64,000 nt of DNA from Alphaproteobacteria bacterium (lineage in GTDB: Bacteria > Pseudomonadota > Alphaproteobacteria > Rhodobacterales > Rhodobacteraceae). The stretch spans positions 143,369-207,368 of the forward strand of contig JAUHWT010000007.1 in assembly GCA_030427145.1 (NCBI GenBank), read 5' to 3'. The first letter of the stretch is position 1, and each line of letters opens with the position of its first letter. The notes below the pieces were generated by a model. The model had not been told where the DNA came from, made no database searches, and worked only from the letters and a program-made list of their open reading frames with translations. Shown here one piece after another: positions 15,764-24,218 of this stretch. A program made the translations under genes and the position numbers.

Positions 15764-16870
15764 ATGGGAAAAATCGGTGTGATGCTGTGTGGACACGGCT
15801 CGCGGAGTGAGGACGCCGTGCGCGAGTTTTCCGTGCTGGCCGAAAAACTCCCCGCGATGCTGCCGCCCGAATGGCCGGTTGACTATGGCTATCTCGAATT
15901 CGCGAACCCCGTAATCCGAAAGGGCCTCGACAACCTGCGCGAGGCCGGCTGCGACCGCATTCTCGCCGTGCCCGGTATGCTCTTCGCCGCCATGCACGCC
16001 AAGAACGACATCCCGTCGGTCCTGCGTGAATATGCCACCAAACACGGCATCCAGGTCGATTACGGTCGGGAACTTGGTGTCAACGCCAACATGATCGCCG
16101 CCGCCTCCGAGCGTATTCAGGAGGCTGTCGACCGCGCCAACGCGGAACTTGGCGAACTGCACGTGTCCCAGACCTGTCTCGTGGTGATCGGCCGCGGTGC
16201 ATCCGACCCCGACGCCAACTCGAATGTCTCCAAGATCGCCCGCATGCTCTGGGAAGGCATGGGCTTCGGCTGGTGCGAGGTCGGCTATTCCGGTGTGACC
16301 TTCCCCCTCGTTGAGCCCTGCCTCGAACAGGTCGCAAAACTCGGCTACAAACGCGTCATCGTTTTCCCGTATTTCCTCTTCACCGGCATCCTGATCGACC
16401 GCATTTACGGCTTCACCGACATGGTGGCCGAGGCCCATCCCGAAACCCAGTGGGTCAAGGCCGGATACCTCAACGATCATCCGAAAGTGCTCGCGACCTT
16501 TGCTGAGCGCGTCACCGAAATCCTTGAGGGCAACACGGCCATGAACTGCGGCCTGTGCAAATACCGCACCCAGGTTCTCGGGTTCGAATCTGAGGTTGGC
16601 ATGGCCCAGGAAAGCCATCACCATCATGTCGAGGGGCAGGGCGCCCAGGCTCCCGGCTCCAATGTGGCCGACTGCACCAAATGCGATGATTTCTGCACTG
16701 GGGCCTGCCGCCTCGACATGGACCACCACCATCATCATCACCATGATCACGACCATCATCACGGTCACGATCATCACCACCATCACGATCACGCGCATCC
16801 GCCTTACCCTCATGCCGATCATCCCATGGGGCCGGAAAGCGTTCGCAAACACCTCAAGCCGGAGCACTGA
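15764..16870 (+). CDS. cbiX: Sirohydrochlorin cobaltochelatase, long CbiX type with Fe-S motif and His tail
   Basis: 368 residues. It inserts Co2+ into sirohydrochlorin, the first committed step of the cobalt-early cobalamin route. Two tandem chelatase half-domains are visible, the first opening GVMLCGHGSRSEDAVREF with its catalytic His, the second with LVVIGRGASDPDANSN and VIVFPYFLFTGIL. The C-terminal part holds MNCGLCKYR at about residue 260, the MxCxxC motif that carries a [4Fe-4S] cluster in Bacillus CbiX-long, then a further Cys-rich stretch (CTKCDDFCTGAC) and a His/Asp-rich tail (about residues 317-347) likely to hold cobalt. It heads the corrin-ring operon with cobH 6 bp downstream. 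Confidence 0.9.
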   Translation: MGKIGVMLCGHGSRSEDAVREFSVLAEKLPAMLPPEWPVDYGYLEFANPVIRKGLDNLREAGCDRILAVPGMLFAAMHAKNDIPSVLREYATKHGIQVDYGRELGVNANMIAAASERIQEAVDRANAELGELHVSQTCLVVIGRGASDPDANSNVSKIARMLWEGMGFGWCEVGYSGVTFPLVEPCLEQVAKLGYKRVIVFPYFLFTGILIDRIYGFTDMVAEAHPETQWVKAGYLNDHPKVLATFAERVTEILEGNTAMNCGLCKYRTQVLGFESEVGMAQESHHHHVEGQGAQAPGSNVADCTKCDDFCTGACRLDMDHHHHHHHDHDHHHGHDHHHHHDHAHPPYPHADHPMGPESVRKHLKPEH

Positions 16871-16876
16871 CCCGCC

Positions 16877-17524
16877 GTGTCGCCTTTCCCGCCATATGAG
16901 CGCGACCCGGCGCGGATTTATGAGGCGAGTTTCCGCATCATTGAGGCCGAGACCAATTTTTCCGAGCTTCCCCCGGGGCTGCGCCCGCTGGCTACGCGCC
17001 TGATCCATTCCTGTGGCATGGTGGACATTGTCCATGACCTGCGTTTTGGCGGCGATCCCCTGGCCGCGGGCCGCGCGGCGATATCCGCCCGCAAACCCAT
17101 CCTGTGTGACGCCGAGATGGTCGCGCGCGGCATCATAACCCGCGCATTGCCCGACGGTTTGGCTCCAACCGTCACCCTCAACGATACCTCCGTGCCCGAT
17201 ATTGCCAGGCGCCTCGGCACCACCCGGTCCGCCGCCGCCGTGGAACTTTGGCGCGACCATATTGAGGGGGCAATCGTCGTCATCGGCAACGCTCCCACAG
17301 CCCTGTTTCACCTGCTTGAACGCCTGGGCCAGGACTGGCCGAAACCCGCCCTGATCCTGGGGTTTCCGGTAGGCTTTGTTGGCGCTGCGGAAAGCAAGGA
17401 TGCGCTCGCCCGGTATCGCCACGACGTTCCGTTCCTGACACTTCTTGGCCGACGCGGTGGGTCCGCCATGGCGGCTGCGGCGGTTAACGCACTGACCCTT
17501 GGGCTGAAGGGCGACGGTACGTGA
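16877..17524 (+). CDS. cobH: Precorrin-8X methylmutase (CobH/CbiC)
   Basis: 215 residues with a GTG start at 16877 directly after cbiX. It moves the C11 methyl group to C12 to form hydrogenobyrinate (or cobyrinate). Recognisable elements are the N-terminal YERDPARIYEASFRIIEAE, the catalytic-site His in RLIHSCGMVD (about residue 43), and IVVIGNAPTALFHLLE with the glycine-rich GFPVGFVGAAESK near the C terminus. Length matches the family (about 210). Overlaps the cobL start (GTGA). Confidence 0.93.
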   Translation: MSPFPPYERDPARIYEASFRIIEAETNFSELPPGLRPLATRLIHSCGMVDIVHDLRFGGDPLAAGRAAISARKPILCDAEMVARGIITRALPDGLAPTVTLNDTSVPDIARRLGTTRSAAAVELWRDHIEGAIVVIGNAPTALFHLLERLGQDWPKPALILGFPVGFVGAAESKDALARYRHDVPFLTLLGRRGGSAMAAAAVNALTLGLKGDGT

Positions 17525-18714
17525 CCGCCTGGCTCGACATTATTGGCATCGGTGAGGACGGTCTGGACGGTCTGCATCCGGCCACGCTCACCCGCCTGCA
17601 AACCGCCGAGGTCATCATCGGCGGCGCCCGTCACCACGACCTCACCGAAGGCTTCAGCGCCGAACGCATCAAATGGCCGTCTCCCTTCCGCGCCCTGGTC
17701 GACGAGATCAAATCCTGGCGCGGCCGCCGCGTCTGCGTACTTGTCACCGGCGACCCGCTCTGGTTTTCCGCCGGCGCAATAATTGGACGCGCGCTGGAGC
17801 CCGGCGAGGTCACGTTCCATCCGCAGATCTCCGCGTTCCAGTTCGCTGCCGCCCGCATGGGCTGGAGCCTTGCGGATCTTGAGACCGTCACCGTCCACGG
17901 CCGCCCCGCCGAGCAGGTGCTTGCGGGCTTCTACCCAAACGCCCGTCTGCTGATCCTCACCCGCGACGGCGACACGCCTGCGGAGATCGCCAAACTCCTC
18001 ACGGATAACGGCTTCGGCCCCAGCCGCATGACGGTCCTCGGCGCGCTGGGCGGGCCAAATGAGACCCGCATCGACGGTATTGCCGCCACCTGGGACGCCA
18101 TATCGCCGGATTTCCACACCCTTGCGGTGGAATGCATTGCCGAGCCGGGGGCGCGAATACTGCCCCTGACCGGACTGCCAGATGACGCCTTCGAGCATGA
18201 CGGCCGCATGACCAAGCGCGAGGTTCGCGCCATCACGCTCGCCTCTCTCGACCCCAGACGCGGCGGCATGCTCTGGGACATTGGCTGCGGCTGCGGTTCG
18301 GTGGCTGTCGAATGGATGCGCGCCGGTCGCGACGCCCGCGCCATCGGCCTTGAGCCCCGCGCCGACCGCCGCGCCATGGCCGCCACCAACGCAACCCGCC
18401 TCGGCGCCCCCGCGCTGGAACTCATCGACGTCACGGCTCCGGATGGCCTTGCCGATCTGCCTGTACCCGATGCCATTTTTATCGGCGGTGGCCTCACCGC
18501 GGAAACGGTCGACATCGCACTCAACGCGCTTTCCCCCGGAGGCCGCCTCGTTGCCAACGCCGTAACGCTCGAATCCGAGACCATCCTCATGGACCTCCAC
18601 GCCCGCCACGGCGGCGAACTCTCCCGCATCGCCGTCTCCCGCGCAAAACCCGTGGGTGGCTATCGTGGCTGGCGTCCCATGATGCCCGTCACGCAATGGG
18701 TGAAAACCGTATGA
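17521..18714 (+). CDS. cobL: Precorrin-6Y C5,15-methyltransferase (decarboxylating), CobL (CbiE-CbiT fusion)
   Basis: 397 residues with GTG start overlapping cobH. The N-terminal CbiE-like half (about 1-200, IIGIGEDGLDGL, VTGDPLWFSAGA) methylates C5; the C-terminal CbiT-like half (about 215-397) methylates C15 and decarboxylates the C12 acetate, with the S-adenosylmethionine motif LWDIGCGCGSVAVEW and AIFIGGGL. Both halves are intact and in the order seen in CobL. Stop overlaps the cobI start. Confidence 0.92.
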   Translation: MTAWLDIIGIGEDGLDGLHPATLTRLQTAEVIIGGARHHDLTEGFSAERIKWPSPFRALVDEIKSWRGRRVCVLVTGDPLWFSAGAIIGRALEPGEVTFHPQISAFQFAAARMGWSLADLETVTVHGRPAEQVLAGFYPNARLLILTRDGDTPAEIAKLLTDNGFGPSRMTVLGALGGPNETRIDGIAATWDAISPDFHTLAVECIAEPGARILPLTGLPDDAFEHDGRMTKREVRAITLASLDPRRGGMLWDIGCGCGSVAVEWMRAGRDARAIGLEPRADRRAMAATNATRLGAPALELIDVTAPDGLADLPVPDAIFIGGGLTAETVDIALNALSPGGRLVANAVTLESETILMDLHARHGGELSRIAVSRAKPVGGYRGWRPMMPVTQWVKTV

Positions 18715-19409
18715 CCGGAACACTTTACGGCGTCGGCGTCGGCCCCGGCGACCCCGAACTGCTGACCCTAAAGGCCCATCGCCTGATCTCGAATGCAGAG
18801 GTCATAGCCTATCCCGCCCCAGACAGCGGCGAGAGCTTCGCCCGCCGCATCGTGGCTGAACACATCCCCGCAACAGCCCGCGAGATCCCCATCGTCGTCC
18901 CCATGCGCGCCGCAAGGTTCCCCGCCCAGGAGGTCTATGACGAAGCCGCGCGGACCCTCGCCACCGAACTCGACCAGGGCCGCGACGTGATCGTCCTCTG
19001 CGAAGGCGACCCGTTTTTCTACGGCTCGTTCATGTACCTTTTTGCCCGCCTGGCCGAACGGTTCCCGACCACCATCATCCCGGGCGTCAGTTCCCTCGGC
19101 GCTGTCACCGCGGCGGCGCAAAAGCCCCTCTGCGCCCGCGAGGAAATCCTCACGGTCCTGCCCGCGACCCTGCCGGAAGACATCCTCCACGAACGCCTCT
19201 CCCGCGCCAATGCCGCCGCCATCATGAAACTCGGCCGCCATTTCACCAAGGCCCGGACGGTCGTCGACCGGCTTGGCCTCACCGGCCGTGCCATGTTCGT
19301 CCGCCACGCCTCGCTCCCCGAACAGCATGTCTGCCCGCTGGCCGACGCGCCGGAGGAGGCCCCGTATTTCTCAATGATCCTGCTGCCCGGAAGGGATGCC
19401 CATGTCTGA
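18711..19409 (+). CDS. cobI: Precorrin-2 C20-methyltransferase
   Basis: 232 residues; ATG 18711 overlaps the cobL stop (ATGA). It adds the C20 methyl group to precorrin-2 or its cobalt form. The family opening TLYGVGVGPGDPELLTLKA, the SAM-binding segment VIVLCEGDPFFYGSFMYLFARL, and the IIPGVSSLGAVTAAA segment are all present. CobI and CbiL are hard to tell apart by sequence alone. Confidence 0.92.
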   Translation: MTGTLYGVGVGPGDPELLTLKAHRLISNAEVIAYPAPDSGESFARRIVAEHIPATAREIPIVVPMRAARFPAQEVYDEAARTLATELDQGRDVIVLCEGDPFFYGSFMYLFARLAERFPTTIIPGVSSLGAVTAAAQKPLCAREEILTVLPATLPEDILHERLSRANAAAIMKLGRHFTKARTVVDRLGLTGRAMFVRHASLPEQHVCPLADAPEEAPYFSMILLPGRDAHV

Positions 19410-21213
19410 ACCCGGCCCCGTCGTCGTCGGCAATCTCGCTTCCGCCCATGATACCGCCCGCCGGGTCGCGGACCTGACCGGCGCGCGCCTCGACATGCGC
19501 GGCACCGATTTTACCGATACGGCACCACATCTGCGCGGGCTTTTCGACGCGGGCCACGCCATCATCGGCATCATGTCCTCCGGCATCCTGATCCGCGCCC
19601 TGGCCCCATCTTTGGGCGATAAACGTGCGGAGCCTCCCGTGCTGGCTGTGGCCGAGGACGCCTCCGCGGTCGTGCCCCTCCTGGGCGGCCATCGCGGCGC
19701 AAATGCACTCGCGCGCCAGATCGCCACCAGCCTCAACACCGGCGCTGCCGTCACCACCGCAGGTGACGTCTCGCTCGGTGTCGCCCTTGATGAGCCGCCC
19801 GAGGGCTGGCGTCTCGAAAACCCCGAAGCCGCCAAACCTGCCATGGCGGCACTCCTCCGCGGCACTTCGGCGACCCTCTCCGGTGAGGCCCCATGGCTCG
19901 CGCCACTGCTCGTTGCCGGAACCGTCACACCCGCGCCGGCGACTGGGGACGCCCCGGTTGTCCTTTCTGTCGAAGGGAATGAACCTCTGGTTTTTCGCCG
20001 CCAGCAATTTGCGCTGGGCGTCGGCTGCGCCCGCGGCTGCCCGCCGGATGAACTGATCGCGCTCGTCTCCGCCACTCTTGCGGACAACGGCATTTCCCTG
20101 TTCGAGGTCGCCTCCATCCATTCCATTGACCTCAAGGCCGACGAGGCCGCCATCCACTCACTTGCCGCTCATCTCAACGTCCCGGCCAGTTTTTTCTCGG
20201 CAGAGCAGCTTGAAGCCGAAACAGGACGCCTCAAAAACCCCTCCGATGTGGTCTTCGCCGAGGTTGGCTGCCACGGCGTCGCGGAAGGCGCGGCCCTCGC
20301 CGCCGCCGGGCAGGGCGCAACCCTCGCCATCGAAAAACACAAATCCGCCAACGCGACCTGCGCGCTCGCCAAAATCACCGGCGAGCCCAGCCAGGGCCAA
20401 CCCCGCGGACGTCTGGCTGTGGTCGGCATCGGCCCCGGCCAGCCCGAATGGCGTACGCCGGAAGCCACGCGCCTGATTGCGGAGGCTGATGAACTCGTCG
20501 GCTACGGCCTCTACATCGACCTGCTCGGCCCGGCCGCCAAAGGCAAAATCCGCCACGACTTCCCTCTCGGCGACGAGGAGGCCCGCTGCCGCCATGCGCT
20601 CGAGGCCGCAGGGCAGGGCCGCAATGTCGCGCTCATCTGCTCGGGCGACGCGGGCATCTATGCCATGGGCGCGCTGGTCATGGAACTGCTCCACCGCGAC
20701 ACCCATAACGGCGGCGTCAGCCCCGCCGCCCGCCGGGTCGAGGTCATCCACGCCCCCGGCATTTCCGCCCTCCAGGCCGCATCGGCCCGCGCGGGTGCCA
20801 TGCTCGGCCACGATTTCTGCGCCATCTCGCTCTCCGATCTCCTGACCCCGCGCGAGGACATCCAAAAACGCATCCGTGCCGCCGCCGAGGGTGATTTCGT
20901 GATCGCCTTCTACAACCCGGTGTCCAAACGCCGCCGCACCCTGCTGGCCGAGGCCCGCGAGGTGCTGCTGCAACACCGGCCCGCCGACACACCGGTTCTG
21001 CTCGCTTCCAGCTTGGGGCGACCGGAGGAAAAACTGGTCCTGCGCACCCTCGGTGAACTCTCGGTGGATGAGGTCGACATGCTCACCATCGTACTGGTCG
21101 GTGCCTCCACCTCAAAAACCGTACAGACCGGCGACATCTCCGCCGGCGCAAACGGCACGATGATTTACACACCCCGCGGTTACGCGAAGAAAATGGACGG
21201 AGTCCCGTCATGA
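19402..21213 (+). CDS. cobJ: CbiG-CobJ fusion: cobalt-precorrin-5A hydrolase / precorrin-3B C17-methyltransferase
   Basis: 603 residues from ATG 19402 (an in-frame ATG two codons upstream also exists). Residues about 1-325 are a full CbiG: the middle region with GIMSSGILIRALAP and LLGGHRGANALARQIA, and the CobE-like C-terminal domain FALGVGCARGCPPDEL (about 200-325). Residues about 335-603 are CobJ/CbiH (AVVGIGPGQPEWRTPEA, LICSGDAGIYAMGAL), which methylates C17 with ring contraction. A complete CbiG, which opens the lactone and releases acetaldehyde in the cobalt-early route, is more than the CobE domain alone that aerobic makers usually carry. Overlaps cobI and cobM. Confidence 0.9.
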   Translation: MSEPGPVVVGNLASAHDTARRVADLTGARLDMRGTDFTDTAPHLRGLFDAGHAIIGIMSSGILIRALAPSLGDKRAEPPVLAVAEDASAVVPLLGGHRGANALARQIATSLNTGAAVTTAGDVSLGVALDEPPEGWRLENPEAAKPAMAALLRGTSATLSGEAPWLAPLLVAGTVTPAPATGDAPVVLSVEGNEPLVFRRQQFALGVGCARGCPPDELIALVSATLADNGISLFEVASIHSIDLKADEAAIHSLAAHLNVPASFFSAEQLEAETGRLKNPSDVVFAEVGCHGVAEGAALAAAGQGATLAIEKHKSANATCALAKITGEPSQGQPRGRLAVVGIGPGQPEWRTPEATRLIAEADELVGYGLYIDLLGPAAKGKIRHDFPLGDEEARCRHALEAAGQGRNVALICSGDAGIYAMGALVMELLHRDTHNGGVSPAARRVEVIHAPGISALQAASARAGAMLGHDFCAISLSDLLTPREDIQKRIRAAAEGDFVIAFYNPVSKRRRTLLAEAREVLLQHRPADTPVLLASSLGRPEEKLVLRTLGELSVDEVDMLTIVLVGASTSKTVQTGDISAGANGTMIYTPRGYAKKMDGVPS

Positions 21214-21986
21214 CAGTCTACTTCATTGGTGCCGGCCCCGGCGATCCCGATCTCATCACGGTCAAGGGCCAGCGCCTGATTTCCCGCTGCCCGGTCTGCC
21301 TCTATGCCGGCTCCCTGGTCCCCGAAGCCGTTGTGGACTGCGCTCCTGAAGGGGCGCGTGTCATGGACACCGCGCCCATGGCGCTAGATGAGATCATCGA
21401 TGAAATCGCAAAAGCCCATGCCGAGGGTCAGGACGTCGCACGTGTCCACTCGGGCGACCCGTCCCTCTACGGGGCCATCGCCGAGCAGATCCGCCGCCTC
21501 AACGCGCTGGGCATCCCGTTCGAGATCATTCCCGGCGTGCCCGCCTACTGCGCCGCCGCCGCCGCCATGGGGCAGGAACTCACCGTGCCGGAGGTCGCGC
21601 AGACGGTCATCCTCACCCGCACCGCCATGAAATCCTCCTCCATGCCGGAAGGCGAGGACCTGGCGACGCTAGGAAAATCCCGCGCCACACTCGCCATTCA
21701 TCTGTCCGTGCGCAACCTGCTGGAGGTCGAACGCCAGCTTGCACCGCTTTACGGCGCCGACTGCCCAGTGATCGTCGCCTACCGTGTCGGCTGGCCCGAC
21801 GAGATGTTCCTGCGCGGCACGCTCTCGGACATCCGCGAAAAAGTGCGGGCGGAGAAACTCACCCGCACCGCGCTCGTCTTTGTGGGCCGCGTCTTTGAGG
21901 AAACCGAATTCCCCGACAGCGCCCTCTACGACGCCGCTCAACCGCACATTCTCCGGCCGAAGCGGAAGGTGGCGGCCCCGGCCTGA
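21210..21986 (+). CDS. cobM: Precorrin-4 C11-methyltransferase
   Basis: 258 residues with start overlapping the preceding stop (ATGA). Typical elements: VYFIGAGPGDPDLITVKG at the start, YAGSLVPEAVV, ARVHSGDPSLYGAIAEQIR, and the EIIPGVPAYCAAAAAMGQELTVPE segment. It methylates C11 of precorrin-4. Last plus-strand gene of the cbiX operon; a 75-bp gap follows, and the TonB-dependent receptor gene converges on it. Confidence 0.93.
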   Translation: MTVYFIGAGPGDPDLITVKGQRLISRCPVCLYAGSLVPEAVVDCAPEGARVMDTAPMALDEIIDEIAKAHAEGQDVARVHSGDPSLYGAIAEQIRRLNALGIPFEIIPGVPAYCAAAAAMGQELTVPEVAQTVILTRTAMKSSSMPEGEDLATLGKSRATLAIHLSVRNLLEVERQLAPLYGADCPVIVAYRVGWPDEMFLRGTLSDIREKVRAEKLTRTALVFVGRVFEETEFPDSALYDAAQPHILRPKRKVAAPA

Positions 21987-22061
21987 CGGATCGGCGCAGC
22001 CTCGGCTCACCGCGAAAGTTAAAACGCCCCGGCCCAACCCCGTCAGGCCGGAGCGTCAAAC

Positions 22062-24008
22062 TCAGAACTTCAGCGAAGCCGTCACGAAGAGACTGCGGCC
22101 CGGCTCGTTCAGCGGAACGACATTCGCAAGACCCGTGCCATCCGCGCCGCGGGCGACATAGGTCTCGTCAAACAGGTTCCGCGCATCCACCCGGAACTCG
22201 ACATTCTCAAACCGCTGCGGAACGTAGGCCGCGTAGAGGTTCACAACCTCATAGGCATCCAGCGCCTCGGTTCCGAGTGCCGCGTTTTCCGTGTCATCGT
22301 TCTTCAGCGCGAATTCCGCACTGCCACCGATGGTGATCTCCGGCGTGACCTCATATCCGGCCAGCACGCCAATGATGTGACCCACCGGACGTCCATAGTA
22401 ATAGGCCGTGGTTCCAATGGTCTCTCCGTCCATCTGGACATCGGCATAGGTGTAGTTAACCTGCGCAAACGCCCGCGTCGTGTTGTAGGTCAGCGACGCA
22501 TCGATACCCTGGGACGTTACGTCCGACTTTTCACGGGCCGCGGTCAGCACGTCATTCACATCGAGGATCTCGGTGTAGAGCAGCGCACCGCTGGCCGTCC
22601 ACGCGCCATACTCATAGCGCAGACCCATGCGGGCGTTGTTGGCACGGGAGGTCTCCGGATCACCGTACACCCAGGCACCGCCCAGATTGATCAGCGAGGC
22701 CTCGCTCAACTCATAGCCGCCAAAGCTCGACGCACCACCGATGTTAAACGTCAGACTGTCCGTCAGGATGTAGTCGGCCTGCGCGTTTACGCTGATGCCC
22801 GTGTCGCTGTAGTCATCACCACTGGCCAGCTCAAAGGTCTGATGGTCGACGCGCGCGCCATAGGACAGCGACAGCCGTGCGCCAACATCCTGCCGCATCT
22901 GGGCATAGATACCAACGCTGTCGAGGGTTTCCTTCTCGTCCGGCGTGGTCAGCGGGCTTTCCGGTGTGGCCGTGTCATGGAAGAAATCGGCACCGGCCGT
23001 CAGAGCTCCCGAGCCGATATAGAACTCGTTCTCGATTTTACCGCTGAGGCTTGCGTTCGTCCCGATGGCCGCTCCCGCCTCAACATACTGCTCGTTATAG
23101 CTCAGCTGGATGGTCGGTGCGAAAATGCCGGTGGGCTGCTCATCCGTGTAGGTGAAGGTATAGGACGTGCGTTTGGACTCGGCGGGCAGATAAACACTGT
23201 CCCGGCCGACAACACCCGCAAAATCCGGCCGCGCATAGTAGAGCCCGCCAGGCCCCAACTGCATGGCGCGGTCGCCCGTGTCCTTCGTCTCATCCGCCGA
23301 AAACTCGAGGCGCTTGCCGGTTTCGGTGGTAAACGCGAACTTGCCGATCAGAGAGGTCAGGTCCGGCTCCGTCCCCGGCACAACGTTGCCCGATCCGTCC
23401 TCGTAATCATCCCCGGTCAGCCGGGTCCCGCTCAGCAGATACTCAAACTCGCTGTTGGAGCCGAAAAGGGTCAGCGCGCTGCGCAGGCTGTTACCGTTGT
23501 CGCCATAGCTCAGCGTTGCCTGACCACCAAACTCCTGACCCGGCAGCAGCAGATCCCGCGCATCCATTGTCTCATAGGCAATCACACCGGCCAGCGCGCC
23601 AGGCCCCGCATCCGCCGCGGCGATACCCGAACTCACCTCAACCTGTTTCAGCAGTGTGGGGTCCATCAGAACGTTGCCGGTATGGTGGAACGCCGACTTG
23701 TTCTGCCGGGCCCCGTCGATGGTGACGGAGAGCAGGCTTTCCTCAATACCGTGCACCAGAACCTTCTGCGCGATCGCTGCACCGCCCGACGAAATGATCT
23801 CCGACTGGCCAACAAACACGTCAGCCATCGAGGACGGGTTGGCCGCCTCAATCGTCTCGCGGTCAATCGTGGTGTTGCCGAGTGTCGCCTGGGCGTCCTC
23901 CGCCTCAACGCGAATGGGATCGAGTACGAAACTTTCCTGTGCCGCTGCCGCATGGGCACAAAACACCGCCGCCGACGCAAGCAGCGCCGCTTTCCTGGAG
24001 TAAGCCAT
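22062..24008 (-). CDS. TonB-dependent outer-membrane receptor
   Basis: ATG 24008 with ribosome site AGGAAAGG gives 648 residues: signal peptide ending AHAAAAQES, a plug domain (about 30-150, VHGIEESLLSVTIDGARQ, VEVSSGIAAADAGPGALAG) and a 22-strand barrel ending in Phe (SLFVTASLKF). The plug segment HGIEESLLSVTIDGARQNK and the stretch PGALAGVIAYETMDARDLL resemble haem-type receptors, but no FRAP/NPNL haem motif is evident. Placement inside the cobalamin cluster makes a cobalt chelate or corrinoid possible. The upstream region lacks a cobalamin riboswitch; it is AT-rich (about 24098-24135), which would suit an iron-type regulator. Substrate unresolved. Confidence 0.82.
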   Translation of the reverse strand: MAYSRKAALLASAAVFCAHAAAAQESFVLDPIRVEAEDAQATLGNTTIDRETIEAANPSSMADVFVGQSEIISSGGAAIAQKVLVHGIEESLLSVTIDGARQNKSAFHHTGNVLMDPTLLKQVEVSSGIAAADAGPGALAGVIAYETMDARDLLLPGQEFGGQATLSYGDNGNSLRSALTLFGSNSEFEYLLSGTRLTGDDYEDGSGNVVPGTEPDLTSLIGKFAFTTETGKRLEFSADETKDTGDRAMQLGPGGLYYARPDFAGVVGRDSVYLPAESKRTSYTFTYTDEQPTGIFAPTIQLSYNEQYVEAGAAIGTNASLSGKIENEFYIGSGALTAGADFFHDTATPESPLTTPDEKETLDSVGIYAQMRQDVGARLSLSYGARVDHQTFELASGDDYSDTGISVNAQADYILTDSLTFNIGGASSFGGYELSEASLINLGGAWVYGDPETSRANNARMGLRYEYGAWTASGALLYTEILDVNDVLTAAREKSDVTSQGIDASLTYNTTRAFAQVNYTYADVQMDGETIGTTAYYYGRPVGHIIGVLAGYEVTPEITIGGSAEFALKNDDTENAALGTEALDAYEVVNLYAAYVPQRFENVEFRVDARNLFDETYVARGADGTGLANVVPLNEPGRSLFVTASLKF

Positions 24009-24218
24009 GAATACCTTTCCTGACTTTTGCTTTTGCGAAATCAGTTGGCTGCGGGCGAAACGCACGGTGGCTCACTTCGGGACGGCGATAGGTTTCCATA
24101 TTAATTTAGTCAAGTATTAACTTTTTGATTTCGGCCGGACTGTGGCAAAAACTGAACGAAAGCGTTTCGGAGGACACACCACCACCAAGCCGCCTGGCCG
24201 GACATGCGGAACCGGCCG
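24009..24218. other. Intergenic region between cobB 3' end and the receptor gene
   Basis: Contains the AT-rich promoter region of the receptor gene. On the minus strand, around 24098-24125, an imperfect inverted repeat TTAATACTTGACTAA sits in an otherwise GC-rich context and could be a regulator site. Nothing further is recognised. Confidence 0.35.

Noticed and set aside
16717..16806. Short tandem DNA repeat in the cbiX 3' end
   Set aside because: The CAT/CAC repetition encodes the His tract; it is coding low complexity rather than a separate repeat.
15713..17422. 569-residue minus-strand open frame with Met/Val-rich stretch
   Set aside because: Antisense of cbiX and cobH; the odd Met/Val run is the reverse complement of the His codons.
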